From positions 248,001-312,000 of the forward strand of contig VDFB02254869.1 of assembly GCA_007258455.2 (NCBI GenBank): a stretch of 64,000 nt of DNA, written 5' to 3'. The DNA comes from Sequoia sempervirens. Its lineage: Eukaryota; Streptophyta; Pinopsida; Cupressales; Cupressaceae. The position numbers and the translations under genes are program-made. Below the pieces are notes generated by a model. That model searched no databases. It was not told where the DNA came from and was given only the letters and a program-made list of their open reading frames with translations. Every line of letters starts with the position of its first letter. The stretch's first letter is position 1. Of this stretch, positions 36,926 through 48,220 are shown one piece after another.

Positions 36926-36971
36926 CTTTGTCACAATGCGACAGGCTGCATTATGACAAAGAGGGGCAAAA
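36926..36971 (+). other. Hairpin abutting the polypurine tract of B
   Basis: CTTTGTCACAATGC (36926-36939) pairs with GCATTATGACAAAG (36948-36961), 13 of 14 positions, around an 8-base loop. The 3' arm runs into ACAAAGAGGGGCAAAA, the purine tract ending at 36971 just before the LTR start. Confidence 0.75.
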
Positions 36972-37829
36972 TGTAGACACATAAAATTGACCTAGTCCTG
37001 CAAATTCTATTTTCTCCATATTTCTTCCTAAAATATTTAGTTATGTCCTATAGTCCAAATTCAACTATTAATTAAATAATTCTTAATTATTTAATTAATT
37101 CATATCTTTTATTCCTCCTGACTATTTAAATAAATAAATTACAGTTATTTTATTTAAATAAGTCACTAATGTCTTATGTCTCTCTATGATTAAATAAATT
37201 CTTAAATTTATTTAATTATCTTTTGTCCATTATTTCCTCATGATTATTTAAATAAATAAATTTTATTTATTTATTTATATAAATATGTCATTAATATCTT
37301 ATGTCTTCTCATAATTAAATAAATTCTTTAATTTATTTAATTATTGTCCACCTTGGCCTTTTCCCAATTTTAAAATAAAATAATTTATTTAAAATTTTCC
37401 ACTTTCTAATTTTCTCTCAAGTAGTAAATAATTCAAATTAATTATTTACTATCACATGGCCCCACCTTTTGAATTAAATAGGTTTTTAATTCAAAATGTC
37501 AACTTTCCCTCTTAAATCAAACAATTTATATTATTATTTGATTTTCCAGCTCTTTCTTTTTCCATGCAATTCTTATCTCCTTGTCACATGCAATCTTGTA
37601 CCTTGATTTGATTTTCTAAAATCAAATCTTGACCACTCATTTCAAATTTCACCCTAATGTTGCCCTAACCCTAATTGTGGGTTGTCACATTCAATTTTAA
37701 CCATTGATCTTAGGGAATTTATCAATCTTAAATCTTGGCCATCCATCCAAAATTGACTTTTTCTATAAAATGACAATTTTGGTCTCATTTGTACATCTCT
37801 TGACTTCATGCTCTTGGCTTCCTGACTTT
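36972..37829 (+). repeat. 3' LTR of B, left part (interrupted by element C)
   Basis: Matches 15714-16565 from TGTAGACACATAAAA to CTTGACTTC. It is interrupted after GACTTT, where element C starts, and the rest of the LTR follows at 53797. Confidence 0.9.
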
Positions 37830-39020
37830 TGTATACACCTAAAAATGGTCACATCACATTGTCTGGTAATTAATTAAATATTTTTAATATTTAATTAAAA
37901 TCTTCGAATTCCATCTGTGTATAAATAAATTTAAATAATTTATTTATATTTGTTCATTCTTTCATTTTGATTAAACAAATAAGTTTATTTAATCATTTTT
38001 CTTATTCATTTCTTAATTAATTAAATAAACGTTATGATTTATTTATATTAATTATCAATAATCCTGGTTTGAATATTTTATTCAAATAAAGATTAAATAT
38101 TCCTTTCTTCTAAATAAATTTGATTCTAATATTCATTCATAATTAAGTATTCCAAAAATATTTAATTAAATTCTTCTAATATCTATTCACAATTAAATAT
38201 CTCAAAATATTTAATTAATTATTCTAAAGTCACATCATAATTAAATATTCCAAAATATTTAATCTTCCATAGTTCTAAAAATCAAAAATCAAACTCAATA
38301 AATGAAATTAAATAAATTTATTTATTTAATTAATTTGGGGATTATCTTCAATAGTCGTGAAGCAAACTGCCAAAACAGAAAAATTAAATTCTTTTGTTCT
38401 CGTGCAGGCTTGTTCCCGTGGGCTGAACACAAGGCTCCATTCTTCTCTCCAACCTCCCAACATTCTCCATCTTCCTCTCAACCTCTCCATCTCTCACCTT
38501 TCAATTCTACTAGACAATCTCACAGTCGTTGATCTTTTCCAGCCAAGATTTTGCCTGAGAAAAACTATAAATAGGACTGTCGGGTCCTTCAAATCATATA
38601 GAAGCTTTCAGCAGGAAAATTATAGTCAATTTACAATAGCATAAGCCTTTTTAGCATTCACAATATTTTCATTTCATAGCAATAGAATCATGGCATATCA
38701 TAGCATATCCATAGCATCCTCCATTTACAGCCCCTGTGCATAATTCATAGCCCCTGTGCATATCCGTCAGCATTTTCACCTTCACTAGCATATAGGATAG
38801 AACTTCCTTTGCAGACTCATTCTACAGATTGCCATTTGGAGAAGCTGAGCTTACACAATTTGAGAGCAGCAGCTTCGAACAAATCTCTGAAGATAGAGAA
38901 AGATGGAACGCTTATGAAGATTTCCTGCTTATTTTAATTTGCATTTCAAATTTCTTTAGTTTAAAGTTCCATCATTTGTGTTTATTATTTTCATTTTGAT
39001 TACATATTAACATATACACA
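37830..39020 (+). repeat. 5' LTR of element C
   Basis: Runs from TGTATACACCTAAAAATGG to CATATACACA. U3 is AT-rich with many TTAATTAAATA motifs. Compared with the 3' LTR I count about 35 substitutions in 1191 bases, roughly 28 of them transitions. Confidence 0.9.
38566..38573 (+). promoter_or_regulatory. TATA box of the C 5' LTR
   Basis: TATAAATA within AAAACTATAAATAGGAC, a good plant core-promoter match, conserved at 53342-53349 in the 3' LTR. Confidence 0.65.
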
Positions 39021-39083
39021 TTAAAATCATAGAAATTGAAATTTAATCAACAGGTTAATGTTATCGTTATTTTTTGCCATTTT

Positions 39084-39100
39084 TGGCGCCCACCGTGGGG
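39084..39100 (+). other. Primer-binding-site-like sequence of C, 63 bases past the LTR end
   Basis: TGGCGCCCACCGTGGGG after a T-run is a common plant gypsy primer site. It lies 63 bases after the last base shared with the 3' LTR (39020), whereas a few bases are normal. A CA at 39078-39079 would be a more usual LTR end. Confidence 0.65.
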
Positions 39101-39199
39101 CTCTTGCCCCCATTTTTAATATCTTTTTGCAAGTTTCTTTGACAAGTTACGGCCAAAAAAAAGCGGATTAGCGCAAGAAACACATTTCAGAAAGATCAT

Positions 39200-39450
39200 A
39201 CCCAGTTCAGCACATTTGAGACATCCTACAACGCATTTGATCCATCTTGCAGTGCTCTTAAGGTATATTGCAGTGCTTTTAAGACATCTTGCAGGGCATT
39301 TGAGACATCCTGCAGCGCTACTGATCCATCCTGTAGCGCTCCTGAACCATCCTACAGTGCCTATAAATATTTTTGCAGCACCCTTAAGGATTTTTGCAGC
39401 GCCTATAAAGAATCCTGCAGCACCCGTAAGGTCTGTTATAGCACATATTT
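39200..39450 (+). repeat. 21-bp tandem array in the C leader
   Basis: About eleven imperfect copies of a 21-bp unit such as CATCCTGCAGCGCTACTGATC, CATCCTGTAGCGCTCCTGAAC and CATCTTGCAGGGCATTTGAGA. Because 21 is a multiple of three, both strands show open frames with seven-residue repeats (39116-39508 minus, 39216-39470 plus); I treat these as by-products. Confidence 0.85.
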
Positions 39451-39529
39451 CACAAACCTGCAAACTGTAATTTGTACTTTGAAAATAGTTTAACTGAATC
39501 CGACGCAACCGCGGACAATTAATAGCTTT

Positions 39530-41143
39530 AAATTAAAACGAACCAATCCTAAGGTAGACATATAAATGGAATGAACCAATCCTAGGGTAGGCACATAAAG
39601 TAAAATGAAGCAATCCTAGGGTAGAAATTTCACATTTCATTTTGGGCTAAAAAGAAATTTCATGTTTGTGTGAAGCAACATCTTCACTTAGCATAGAAAT
39701 TTTTTATTTTGGGCTTAAAATAAATTCTTGTTTGCTTTGTTTTTGGTGATAGGCGTATGCTCTCCCCTTAACTGGGTGATCAAAATGCCAAACTCACCTA
39801 TTTTACTTTATTCATTTTACAGTTTTATTAACACCTTTTAGAAGGCCTGCCGTAGTGGGAAAAAGTACTCACCCTACAGGAACGACCTAAGTGGGAACAA
39901 CTAAAGCCAAGTTTTCCAACCCACTCTAATCAAATGTAGATGGTTGATGAAAATCCCATTTGATGGTAGTGTGCATTGATAACCATCCCCAAATCCTTTG
40001 TTCTAAAGGTAGGGAGGTCTCTCGAGGGAGTCTATCATTTGCCGCACCGAACGGAAACCCTTACTAAGAACTTAGTGTAGTATCTTACCGAGTCAATTTC
40101 TGAATATCATATTAATCACAGTGCAAGGGAGGGAAGAATCTACCCCCAAGATACTCACCATATAACTGCCAAGGATTGTTTGCTCAAGGGATCCGGTATC
40201 CACTTTCGTCACTCTAAGTACACACTTGGAAAAGACAAAAACACGGGCGCCCTTTCAGGGGTGACACGGCTGTGTGAGTCGACGCAGTTTTAAGATGTGG
40301 GTTGTTGATTACTATGATGACCTACTTGTGAACTAAGAGTGAGTCTGTTTGAAATGCTTATCATGTGTAAAACCCGATAAAACAATTTTTGAAAAACATT
40401 TTGATTATACACTTGATGTTTAGCATAAAACTTAAGACAACTATTCTACAACTTGTTTGATGTGTTTTCAATACACTAATTCAGATAAGATCATCCAACA
40501 CTCACTATCACATTGATTAATCTCATGTTACGAGATTGGAAATCCACAACGTTTGTAAAGAAATCCATTTTCAAAAGGATTAAAAAGCCAAAGAAACCCC
40601 TTAACCACAAGAAACTATTGAAGAAGAGACGATTCTTGTATCAAAGCCGAAAAGTTATACTCAAATATAGAACCTTTATTCATAGGTATCATGATTGTGT
40701 TAGAGGTCTTTCTGATGATTATGCTATAGAACCTTTGTACTCACAAACTTACTTTCAAAGAAGAGCCCTTTCTCAAAGGCATAACCATAGTCAACGCATT
40801 TGTTTTAGTTATATTCCCCAACTTGCAATTGAATATTCAACTCGTCCAAATCAAATTTTGCAATAGAGAACTTAGATTACATTAGGCATTCATCACTAAA
40901 TCCATCCTTTTACAAAGCTATGATCAAAACTTTATAAAGTGCAAAATCATCTTTTTCTTGATCTTTTGCTTAAATTCCCATCAACAGGATTTTCATCCTT
41001 TCAATTAGGGAACAACACAACCTAAAGATTAGAAACCTTTGTAAGTCATAGAATCTTCATTCTATCCTGACTTTCATATCTATCACATAATTGCACTATT
41101 TCACTCTTTTGATCAAAAGTTAGTAGAACTTGGAACAAAACCT
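39530..41143 (+). other. Distal leader of C
   Basis: Three copies of a ~34-bp unit containing AACCAATCCTAGGGTAG lie at 39541-39635. The text AAAAGTACTCACCCTACAGG near 39862 parallels the B leader. An open frame of 117 codons at 40513-40866 is Lys/Arg-rich and uninterrupted but in a different frame from gag. It has no counterpart in B and no recognisable domain, so I do not call it a gene. Confidence 0.55.
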
Positions 41144-42570
41144 ATGCCTGTCTTCATGAGATCTCAAAAACACATGGAAAAAGACAAGGGAGAAACCACT
41201 ACAAGTAAAATGGGTGACTGTAATGAAAAAGAAGAGGAAACATTTAATGTTGACGAATTAACAGAAGAAAAGCTTCAAGAAGCAGAACAAGATCCTCAAT
41301 TCCATACTCTTATGGAAAGGATTTTAGAACGAAACAAAGAAAGATACTTTCTTTCATTAGCTAATCAAGGAGCTAAGTTACCTCACAATTTCGATATAGA
41401 AGGGATTAAACAGAATCTTGAAACTCCTCTTAATGACTTTAGTGCCCTTACTCAACAGATAAAAGAATTACAAGGGAAAATAAAAGAGATGCAAGGGGGT
41501 ACAACAAAGAAGTATGTTTTGGAAGACATATCTCCTTATCCATTCGATAGGAGTCTTCAAATGATCCCATTTCCAAAACATTGCGAAATCCCTAAGTATG
41601 ATAGGTATAATGGAAAAACTGATCCCATTGATCATGTGAGGGATTTCCAAAATATGAGTCTAGAATTCGCCTATGACGATACCTACTTAATGTGATTATT
41701 TCCATGAAATCTAGGTGTACAATCCATGGAGTGGCTTTCAAAGATCACTCCACCCATCAAAACCTTTGAGGAGTTAATAAATCAGTTTATATCACAATAC
41801 GCCTACAACATTCAACACCCAATAACAATGCTTGATCTTTGTAAAGTGAAACAAAAAGTAGGAGAACCCTTCACTACGTTCTTGCAAAGGTGGCGAAGGT
41901 TATTTGCATGATATTCCCATCCTATTCCTGAAAAGGAAAAGATGGATATCTTCATCAATAGCCTACATCCAGAATTAAGCTATAGGCTTAATCTTCATTG
42001 TCCTCATAATTTTGAAAAATTGATTGAAAATGCAATCACAATTGAAGGGGCCTTGGTCAAACGAGGAGTGATAAAACTTGATAATCCAAGTACATCAAAC
42101 CAAAACAACAATGATAAAACAAGGTTTTGGAACAGGAACAAAAATGTTGTCAATGATGGTATAGTAGATGCAAATAATTTACGAATAAGACCATCTATTT
42201 TCAATCTATCAAGTGCTCCATGAAACAATCAACAAGGAAACAACAATCAACAAGGACAAACCTCCAAGCAAGAAAGCATGACCAATCAAAATACCAATCA
42301 AAATCATGGTAATTTCAATAACAATTTTGGCAATACCCAAACATCAAATCTGTCCAAACCTCCATTATTTTCAAATTGACGAAATTTTACTACTTTGGGT
42401 CAATCTCTTAAATCTGCTCTCAAGGAGCTTCTTGATAATAAGGTTATCACCTTACCTCCACAAATAGATTATGATCCACGAGTCAAACCACCATCATGGA
42501 ATGACTTGTATTATTGCAATTATCATCAATGTAAAGGTCATAGGATGAATAATTGTCAAGCTTTGAAAAA
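41144..42570 (+). pseudogene. C gag with zinc knuckle, in-frame stops only
   Basis: Start ATG at 41144 (MPVFMRSQKHMEKDKGE), frame 2, continuous with pol. An N-terminal acidic segment (EKEEETFNVDELTEEKLQEA) is followed by a helical block with IKELQGKIKEMQ near 41461. The Retrotrans_gag core runs at about 41540-42060, with YDRYNGKTDPIDHVRDF, SMEWLSKI, FTTFLQRWRRL and KEKMDIFINSL. After an Asn/Gln-rich linker comes the zinc-binding motif CNYHQCKGHRMNNC at about 42515-42556. Premature stops are at 41693, 41705, 41909, 42221 and 42377 (first base), all TGA. At 41693 and 41705 gag of B has Arg (MRLFPR), so CGA to TGA explains these. Confidence 0.85.
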
Positions 42571-43705
42571 TCTAGTACAAGATTTAATTGACAATGGTAC
42601 CATTACAATTGAAGGACATCATACCAATGACGATCATCAAGCATTCAAAGATCCTTTACCAAACTATCAAAAGGGGGAAACATCAAATGCAAAAGCCAAA
42701 AGCATACATAATGTTGAAGGCAATATAATCTGTCACATCTATGTTGATGATCAACAGGTTAATGTTATCAAAATCAAGGGAAAACAAGAATATCAACAGG
42801 TTAATGTGACTACGAGAGGACAAGCAAAAGTTGTTCTAAAAGGAAGTTCATCTAAAGCAACTATTTCTTCTCCAAGTCAATATAATCTGGTTGATCAATT
42901 GAGAAAAACATTAGCTCAAATCTCCATCCTTGAACTTCTCAAAATATCTCCCATACACAAGAATATTTTAGAAGAAGCTCTCGTAAATACAACTGTTGAT
43001 ACTGATTTAGATGTAAACAAATTTCAATCCATGGTGAGACATTTGTCTGCCCCCACTTGTCTTTCATTTTCTGACAAATATGATGCCTCCATGACACATC
43101 CACATAATTCATCGCTCTATCTTGAAGTTATGATCCATAAACATTGAATTAGACGTGTCTTAATAGATGGAGGAGCCGGTTTAAACATTTGTACTTTAAA
43201 GTTAATAAATGCCTTGGGAATATCAGAAAATGAAATTGATCCACGAAGGAAAATAACTATCAAGGCATATGATGATGAAGAAAGAGCTTCTAAAGGATTA
43301 ATATTCTTACCTATCAGAGTGGGACCTGTTGTGAAGAACACATTTTGTCAGGGTCTAGATAGGGATCTTTCCTATAACATACTTTTGGGTCATCCATGGA
43401 TTCATGATATGCAAGCGGTACCATCAACGTATCATCAATGCATCAAGTTTCCATATGATGGACAGGAAATAACTATACAAGCCAATTACAATAGTACCCA
43501 AACTTGTTCAAATCTTCAAGCACCTCAAGATGCCTTTGTCCCACACAATAGGGAAGCTCTTGCTATTTCATCTTCCAATCTACAACTTCAATTGAAAGAA
43601 TTGACAAATAATCTTGATACTAAGCTAAAGTTTAAAGACAAAGGGGTAGGTGAATATTCACTATCTCTTTCTACCTTACCTCCTTCTCTGAGGTCACATG
43701 GGTAG
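42571..43705 (+). pseudogene. C aspartic protease region
   Basis: Same frame as gag. Upstream is a helical block (SILELLKISPIHKNILEEAL near 42920-42980), also present in B. RRVLIDGGAGLNICTLKLINAL starts with the basic residues after a TGA at 43145 and carries the protease loop DGGA at 43166-43177. YNILLGHPWIHDMQAVPS near 43374-43428 is the downstream conserved block. Stops at 43145 (TGA; Arg is expected because B reads KVRRVLVDGGA) and 43703 (TAG). The protease would mature Gag-Pol. The active-site loop is intact, but the reading frame is not. Confidence 0.85.
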
Positions 43706-44920
43706 CCAACCTTATCAAATCAAAATATTGCAACACCCTCTACATCCCAAACTTTTGTTCCAATCACAAAGTTTGATGGAAAATTCATTAGAGCCAACAC
43801 CACTGAAGAAGAAGCTGAAGATAGGGACATCCTAAATTGGCTATACAAAGATGAAGATGAATCTCTCTTGCACATTAAGTTACCTATAGAACAATATGGT
43901 AAGGGGTACGCTATCATGCAGAAGATGGGCTATGAAGGAAATGGTCCTATAGGAAAGAGAAGAGAAGGAATTATAGAACCAATTCAACCTATTTCAATAC
44001 ATCCAAGTGATAAAACAGGACTTGGATATGGTAAAGATAAAGAAGAATCTACTTCACAGCAAGCACAATCAACTCATGAAGGAGAATCAATGACAGATAA
44101 ACCTCATGAATCAATTTTTCAATTGCAGAATAGTTCAGATACTGATTCTAATGAATATGAATGGGACACCATTTATAATGATGAATTTTGGAGAGACAAA
44201 CAAGTTGATACTATACATAAATATGCACCTATTCTCATACAAGGACAAGGCTCAAGGCCTCCACTTGATTATGTTTTACAAAGCGATCATGACTCAAGTG
44301 AGGACGAATCAGATTCTAACGAGATTGAAAATCAACAAGAGAATACCATCATAGACCTTGTCTACCATGAAGATGATCGTCGTGTCATGACTTTGACAAT
44401 TCAATACCTTACCCAACCTAATGATCCTATGCCTTTAATTTATCTGCAACTTATTGATTGGGACAATGATGCACCTATCCACATTCCTACATTCCATGAT
44501 GATGAGGACATTATAAATTTCCTTTGTTCCCCTAATGAAGAAAACAATTGTTTCATCCAAGAATTTCATACTCATGATTTTGATAAGGAGGGTGTCAACT
44601 CTCTTAGCTGCAAAATAAATGAAATAAAAGATGGATCTATTGGTGAAAATCGGAAAATGGCAGTGATAGATCAAAACAAGAGAAAAATAAAGAGTGAATC
44701 TGATAGTGAAAACCTTGTTGAGGCACTGAAGGATGAGAAACTTGACACTCTTCCTAAACATTATCACGAAAGATCTTCTATTTTGATAGAACCAACATAA
44801 TCAATTAATATAAGTATAGCAGAGCAGCCAAAAATCTTACAACTTGCAACATCATTAACAATTGAAGAAGTCCTGAAATTTATGGAATTCTTGAAGGAGA
44901 ATCAAATCGACTTTGCTTAG
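43706..44920 (+). pseudogene. C G-patch domain and acidic linker
   Basis: In the gag-pol frame. A G-patch spans about 43895-44040: YGKGYAIMQKMGYEGNGPIGK, then DKTGLGYGKDKEE, following the G-patch pattern of spaced glycines around an aromatic and a basic residue. An acidic, Asp/Asn/Glu-rich linker of about 270 residues follows (SDTDSNEYEWD, DHDSSEDESDSNEIENQQEN), ending in SLTIEEVLKFMEFLKENQ just before RT. Stops at 44798 (TAA) and 44918 (TAG). B has FAWSYADMPGL where C has FA-stop-SYVDMPGL, so the latter is TGG to TAG, a change on the other strand. Confidence 0.8.
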
Positions 44921-46290
44921 TCATATGTTGATATGCCAGGGTTAGATCCAAATCTGATAATGCATCATTTATCTATCAAAGCAGGGGCAAGACCTATGAA
45001 GCAAAAGCTTAGAAAAATGCATCCACATGTTGCATTATTGGTCAAAGAAGAATTAAAGAAGCTTTTGTATGTTGGATTCATTCGGGCTATTGATTATGCC
45101 GAATGGATTTCCAATATTGTACCTATTTCAAAGCCAGATGGAAGGATCAGAGTTTGTACAGATTTTAGAGATTTAAATAAAGCTTGTCCCAAAGATGATT
45201 TTCCTTTGCCCAACATAGATATGATTGTTGATTTAACTGCTGGCCATGCAATGTATTCATTAATGGATGGATTTTTGGGATACAACCAGATAAAAATTGC
45301 ACCAGAGGATCAAGATAAAACAGCATTTACATGCCCTTGGGGTACCTATTGCTGGAATGTAATGCCATTTGGGTTAAAGAATGCTGGAGCTACTTATCAA
45401 AGAGCAATGACAACCATTTTTCATGACATGACGCATACATTCATGGAAGATTATGTTGATGATTTACTTGCCAAATCTCACACATGAGAAGAACATCTAG
45501 AAATATTGTCAAAAATCTTTACCAGAATGGAGCAGTTCAATGTTTGACTCAATCCAAAGAAATGTGTCTTTGGTGTTACATCTAGAAAACTCCTAGGATA
45601 CATTGTTTCAGAAAAGGGCATAGAGGTTGATCCAGAAAAATTACAAGCTATAATGGATATGCCGCCACCACAAAATATTAGTCAGCTTCGATCATTGCAA
45701 GGATGACTACAGTCAATCAGAAGGTTTATAGCGCAACTGGCAGACAAAAGCTTGCCATTTACACATTTATTGCATAAGAATGTCCCATTCAAATGGGATG
45801 ACAAATGTGAAGCCGCATTCAATCAGATTAAGAAATATCTTATGCACCCACCAGTTTTAATTCCACCTATTCCAGGAGAGCCACTCATACTCTATATTTC
45901 AGCAACAAAAGTATCCTTGGGAGCATTGCTAGCACAAGAAGATTCTACAGGTAAAGAAAGAGCCATATACTATATCAGCAGAACCTTAACAAGACATGAA
46001 TTAAACTACTGTTTCATTGAAAAAGCTTGCCTTGCAGTGGTGTTTGCTTCTCAAAAGTTGTGACACTATATGTTGGCTCATACAGTTAAGCTGATAACCA
46101 AGATTGATCCATTAAAATACCTATTAAGCAGAGCTACTTTAACAGGAATACTTGCAAAATGGGTAATGATTTTAAGTGAGTTTGACATTCATTATGTAGA
46201 TCAAAAAGCTATTAAAGGATAGGTCATTGCAGATCAGTTGGCTGAAGCACCTTTACAAGAAGAAAATCCAATGCGCATTGAGTTTCCTGA
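44921..46290 (+). pseudogene. C reverse transcriptase and RNase H
   Basis: In frame with gag. RT begins SYVDMPGLDPNLIMHHL, with DGRIRVCTDFRDLNKACPKD near 45139-45198, FTCPWGTYCWNVMPFGLKN near 45323-45380, and the catalytic YVDD at 45452-45463. The thumb and connection contain LNPKKCVFGVTSRKLLGYIV near 45549. The first RNase H runs from about 45880 (LILYISATKVSLGALLAQ) to HYMLAHTVKLITKIDPLKYLL near 46065-46125. Stops at 45485, 45545, 45704, 46061 (TGA) and 46220 (TAG) are consistent with lost Arg or Gln by comparison with gypsy consensus wording. All RT catalytic residues remain. Confidence 0.88.
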
Positions 46291-46879
46291 TGCAGATGTC
46301 TTCATAGCAACAATTCACAAACCATGGACATTGTACTTTGATGGATCTTATACACAATATGGCTCGGGGGTAGGGATTCTCTTTGTTACACCTGAAGGAC
46401 ATACCATTTCATGATCATATCGGTTGATGTTTCCTTGCACAAATAACATAGCTGAATATAAGGCATTGATCATAGGATTGAAAATAGCATTAGAGTGGCG
46501 AATTACAGAGCTCCAGGTCTACGATGATTCACAACTTGTCATTAATCAAATTAATGATGATTATCAAACTAAAGATGATAAGTTACTACCTTACAAGAAC
46601 ATGGTGGATGATTATAAAAAGTATTTTGTGTCAATCAAGTTTTCACAAATATTAAGGATTGATAATAAAGCTGCAGACGCAATGGCTACAATTGCTTCCT
46701 TATTACAACTATCAGAAGATCAAACTAAGCATGAATTCTTAGTGGAACAATTGTTTTCTCCTGCCTATGATAATCCTGAGACCCAAGTCATATATCATTT
46801 AACCGGTTCTGATTCACCTTTATATGGCAAGATTTATACCTATTTGAAAGATAACATCTTACCTCCAGATTTATTTTGA
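46291..46879 (+). pseudogene. C archaeal-type RNase H (second RNase H)
   Basis: In frame. WTLYFDGSYTQYGSGVGILF near 46322-46380 gives the first Asp, CTNNIAEYKALIIGLKIALEW near 46436-46498 the Glu, QVYDDSQLVINQIN near 46514-46555 the second Asp, and DNKAADAMATIASLL near 46661-46706 the last Asp. The full catalytic set is retained, unlike B. Tandem RNase H domains place C in the Tat lineage. Stops at 46412 and 46877 are TGA. Confidence 0.85.
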
Positions 46880-48076
46880 AACCAAAAAAATAATTTCATA
46901 TGTCAATCATCCCGTTATATTTTAATTGCCGATATCCTTTACAGACGTGGTCTTGATGGTACACTCCTTAGATGTCTTGAACGTGACGAATCTGAAAAAG
47001 CCTTACAAGAGGTTCATGGTGGTATTTGTGGAACTCATTCAAGTGGTTTGTCCTTAGCCAAGAAACTTGTCAGAATGGGATACTATTGGCCTACCATGGA
47101 GAAAGATTCTTTTACTTTTGTCAAGAAGTGTTCTAAATGCCAGATTCATGGGAATCTTATTCATGCACCTGCACAAGAACTGCAACCTTTCACTCTGACA
47201 TGGCCTTTTTCTCAATGGGGACTTGATCTTGTTGGAAAAATACATCCTTCATCATCAAATGGGCATAAATTTATCATCACAGCTACAGAGTATTTTACAA
47301 AATGGATTGAAGTTGTTCCTCTGACAACAGTGACTAGTAAACAAATATCTTCGTTTATCCTGAATTACATTATCTGTAGATATGGAATTCCAAGTTCTAT
47401 CATTACTGATAATGGAAGGTCTTTCAAGAATCAGGATGTGGATGAACTTTGTGAAATATTTCACATCCAACACAAGTTCTCTACACCTTACTATCCACAG
47501 GGTAATGGTCAAGCAGAAGCTTCCAACAAAACAATCTTGAAGATCTTGAAGAAGATAATAAATGATGTCGGTCATGATTGGCATGTTCAATTAAATCCAG
47601 CTTTGTGGGCATACAGAACAAGCATTCACACACCAATAGGAGCTACACCATATGCCTTGGTCTATGGAGCAGAAGCAATCTTACCACTAGAGGTTGAAAT
47701 ACCTTCGCTTAGGGTCTCACTTAAGGGATTGATAAGTGATGAGGACTACAGAGTATCTCGCCTCCAAGAGCTACAACTATTAGATGAAAGATGTCAACAT
47801 GCAGCTGACCATTTGAAGGGTTATCAACAGGTTATGTCTCGTAGTTATAATCATAGAGTTAAACCACGAACATTTCAAGTAGGTGATTTAGTCTTGAGAG
47901 AAAATCCACGTAATCAGCAAGAGAGAGAAAAGAAAGGAAAATTTGAACCTAACTGGCTTGGTCCATTTGTCATCATTGCAGCATACGGTTCTGGTGCATA
48001 TCAGTTATCAACGTCAGAAGGGGACCTGTTTGAAGAGCCAATCAATAGCATTCATCTGAAGAAATTTTATGTCTAA
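46880..48076 (+). pseudogene. C integrase (intact from 46880 to natural stop)
   Basis: Frame 2, 398 codons free of stops after the TGA at 46877. The HHCC zinc finger comprises EVHGGICGTHSSG near 47009-47047 and KKCSKCQIHGN near 47122-47154. Catalytic residues are Asp in WGLDLVGKI near 47222, Asp in IITDNGRSF near 47405, and Glu in NGQAEASNK near 47510. The C-terminus carries PRTFQVGDLVLRENPRN near 47867 and FEPNWLGPFVIIAAYGSGAYQL near 47942-48005, ending KKFYV. The natural stop is at 48074-48076. It is the best-preserved domain of the window. Gag-pol totals 2310 codons in one frame. Confidence 0.9.
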
Positions 48077-48080
48077 ATCA

Positions 48081-48220
48081 GAAAAAGTCCTGAAAAAATC
48101 AAAAAAATTAGAAAAAGTCCTGAAAAAATCAAAAAAATCAGAAAAAGTCCTAAAAAAATCAAAAAAATCAAAAAAAGTCCTAAAAAAATCAAAAAAATTA
48201 GAAAAATCTTGAAAAAGTGC
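48081..48220 (+). repeat. 30-bp tandem repeats right after C integrase
   Basis: GAAAAAGTCC (or close) occurs at 48081, 48111, 48141 and 48171, exactly 30 bases apart, each followed by TGAAAAAATCAAAAAAAT or a close variant. Degenerate copies occupy the same place in B (29800-29960). Confidence 0.85.

Noticed and set aside
39116..39508. Open frames on both strands with seven-residue repeats in the C leader
   Set aside because: The period is forced by the 21-bp array. The frames overlap on opposite strands and lie between LTR and gag, where a structural or regulatory role is likelier.
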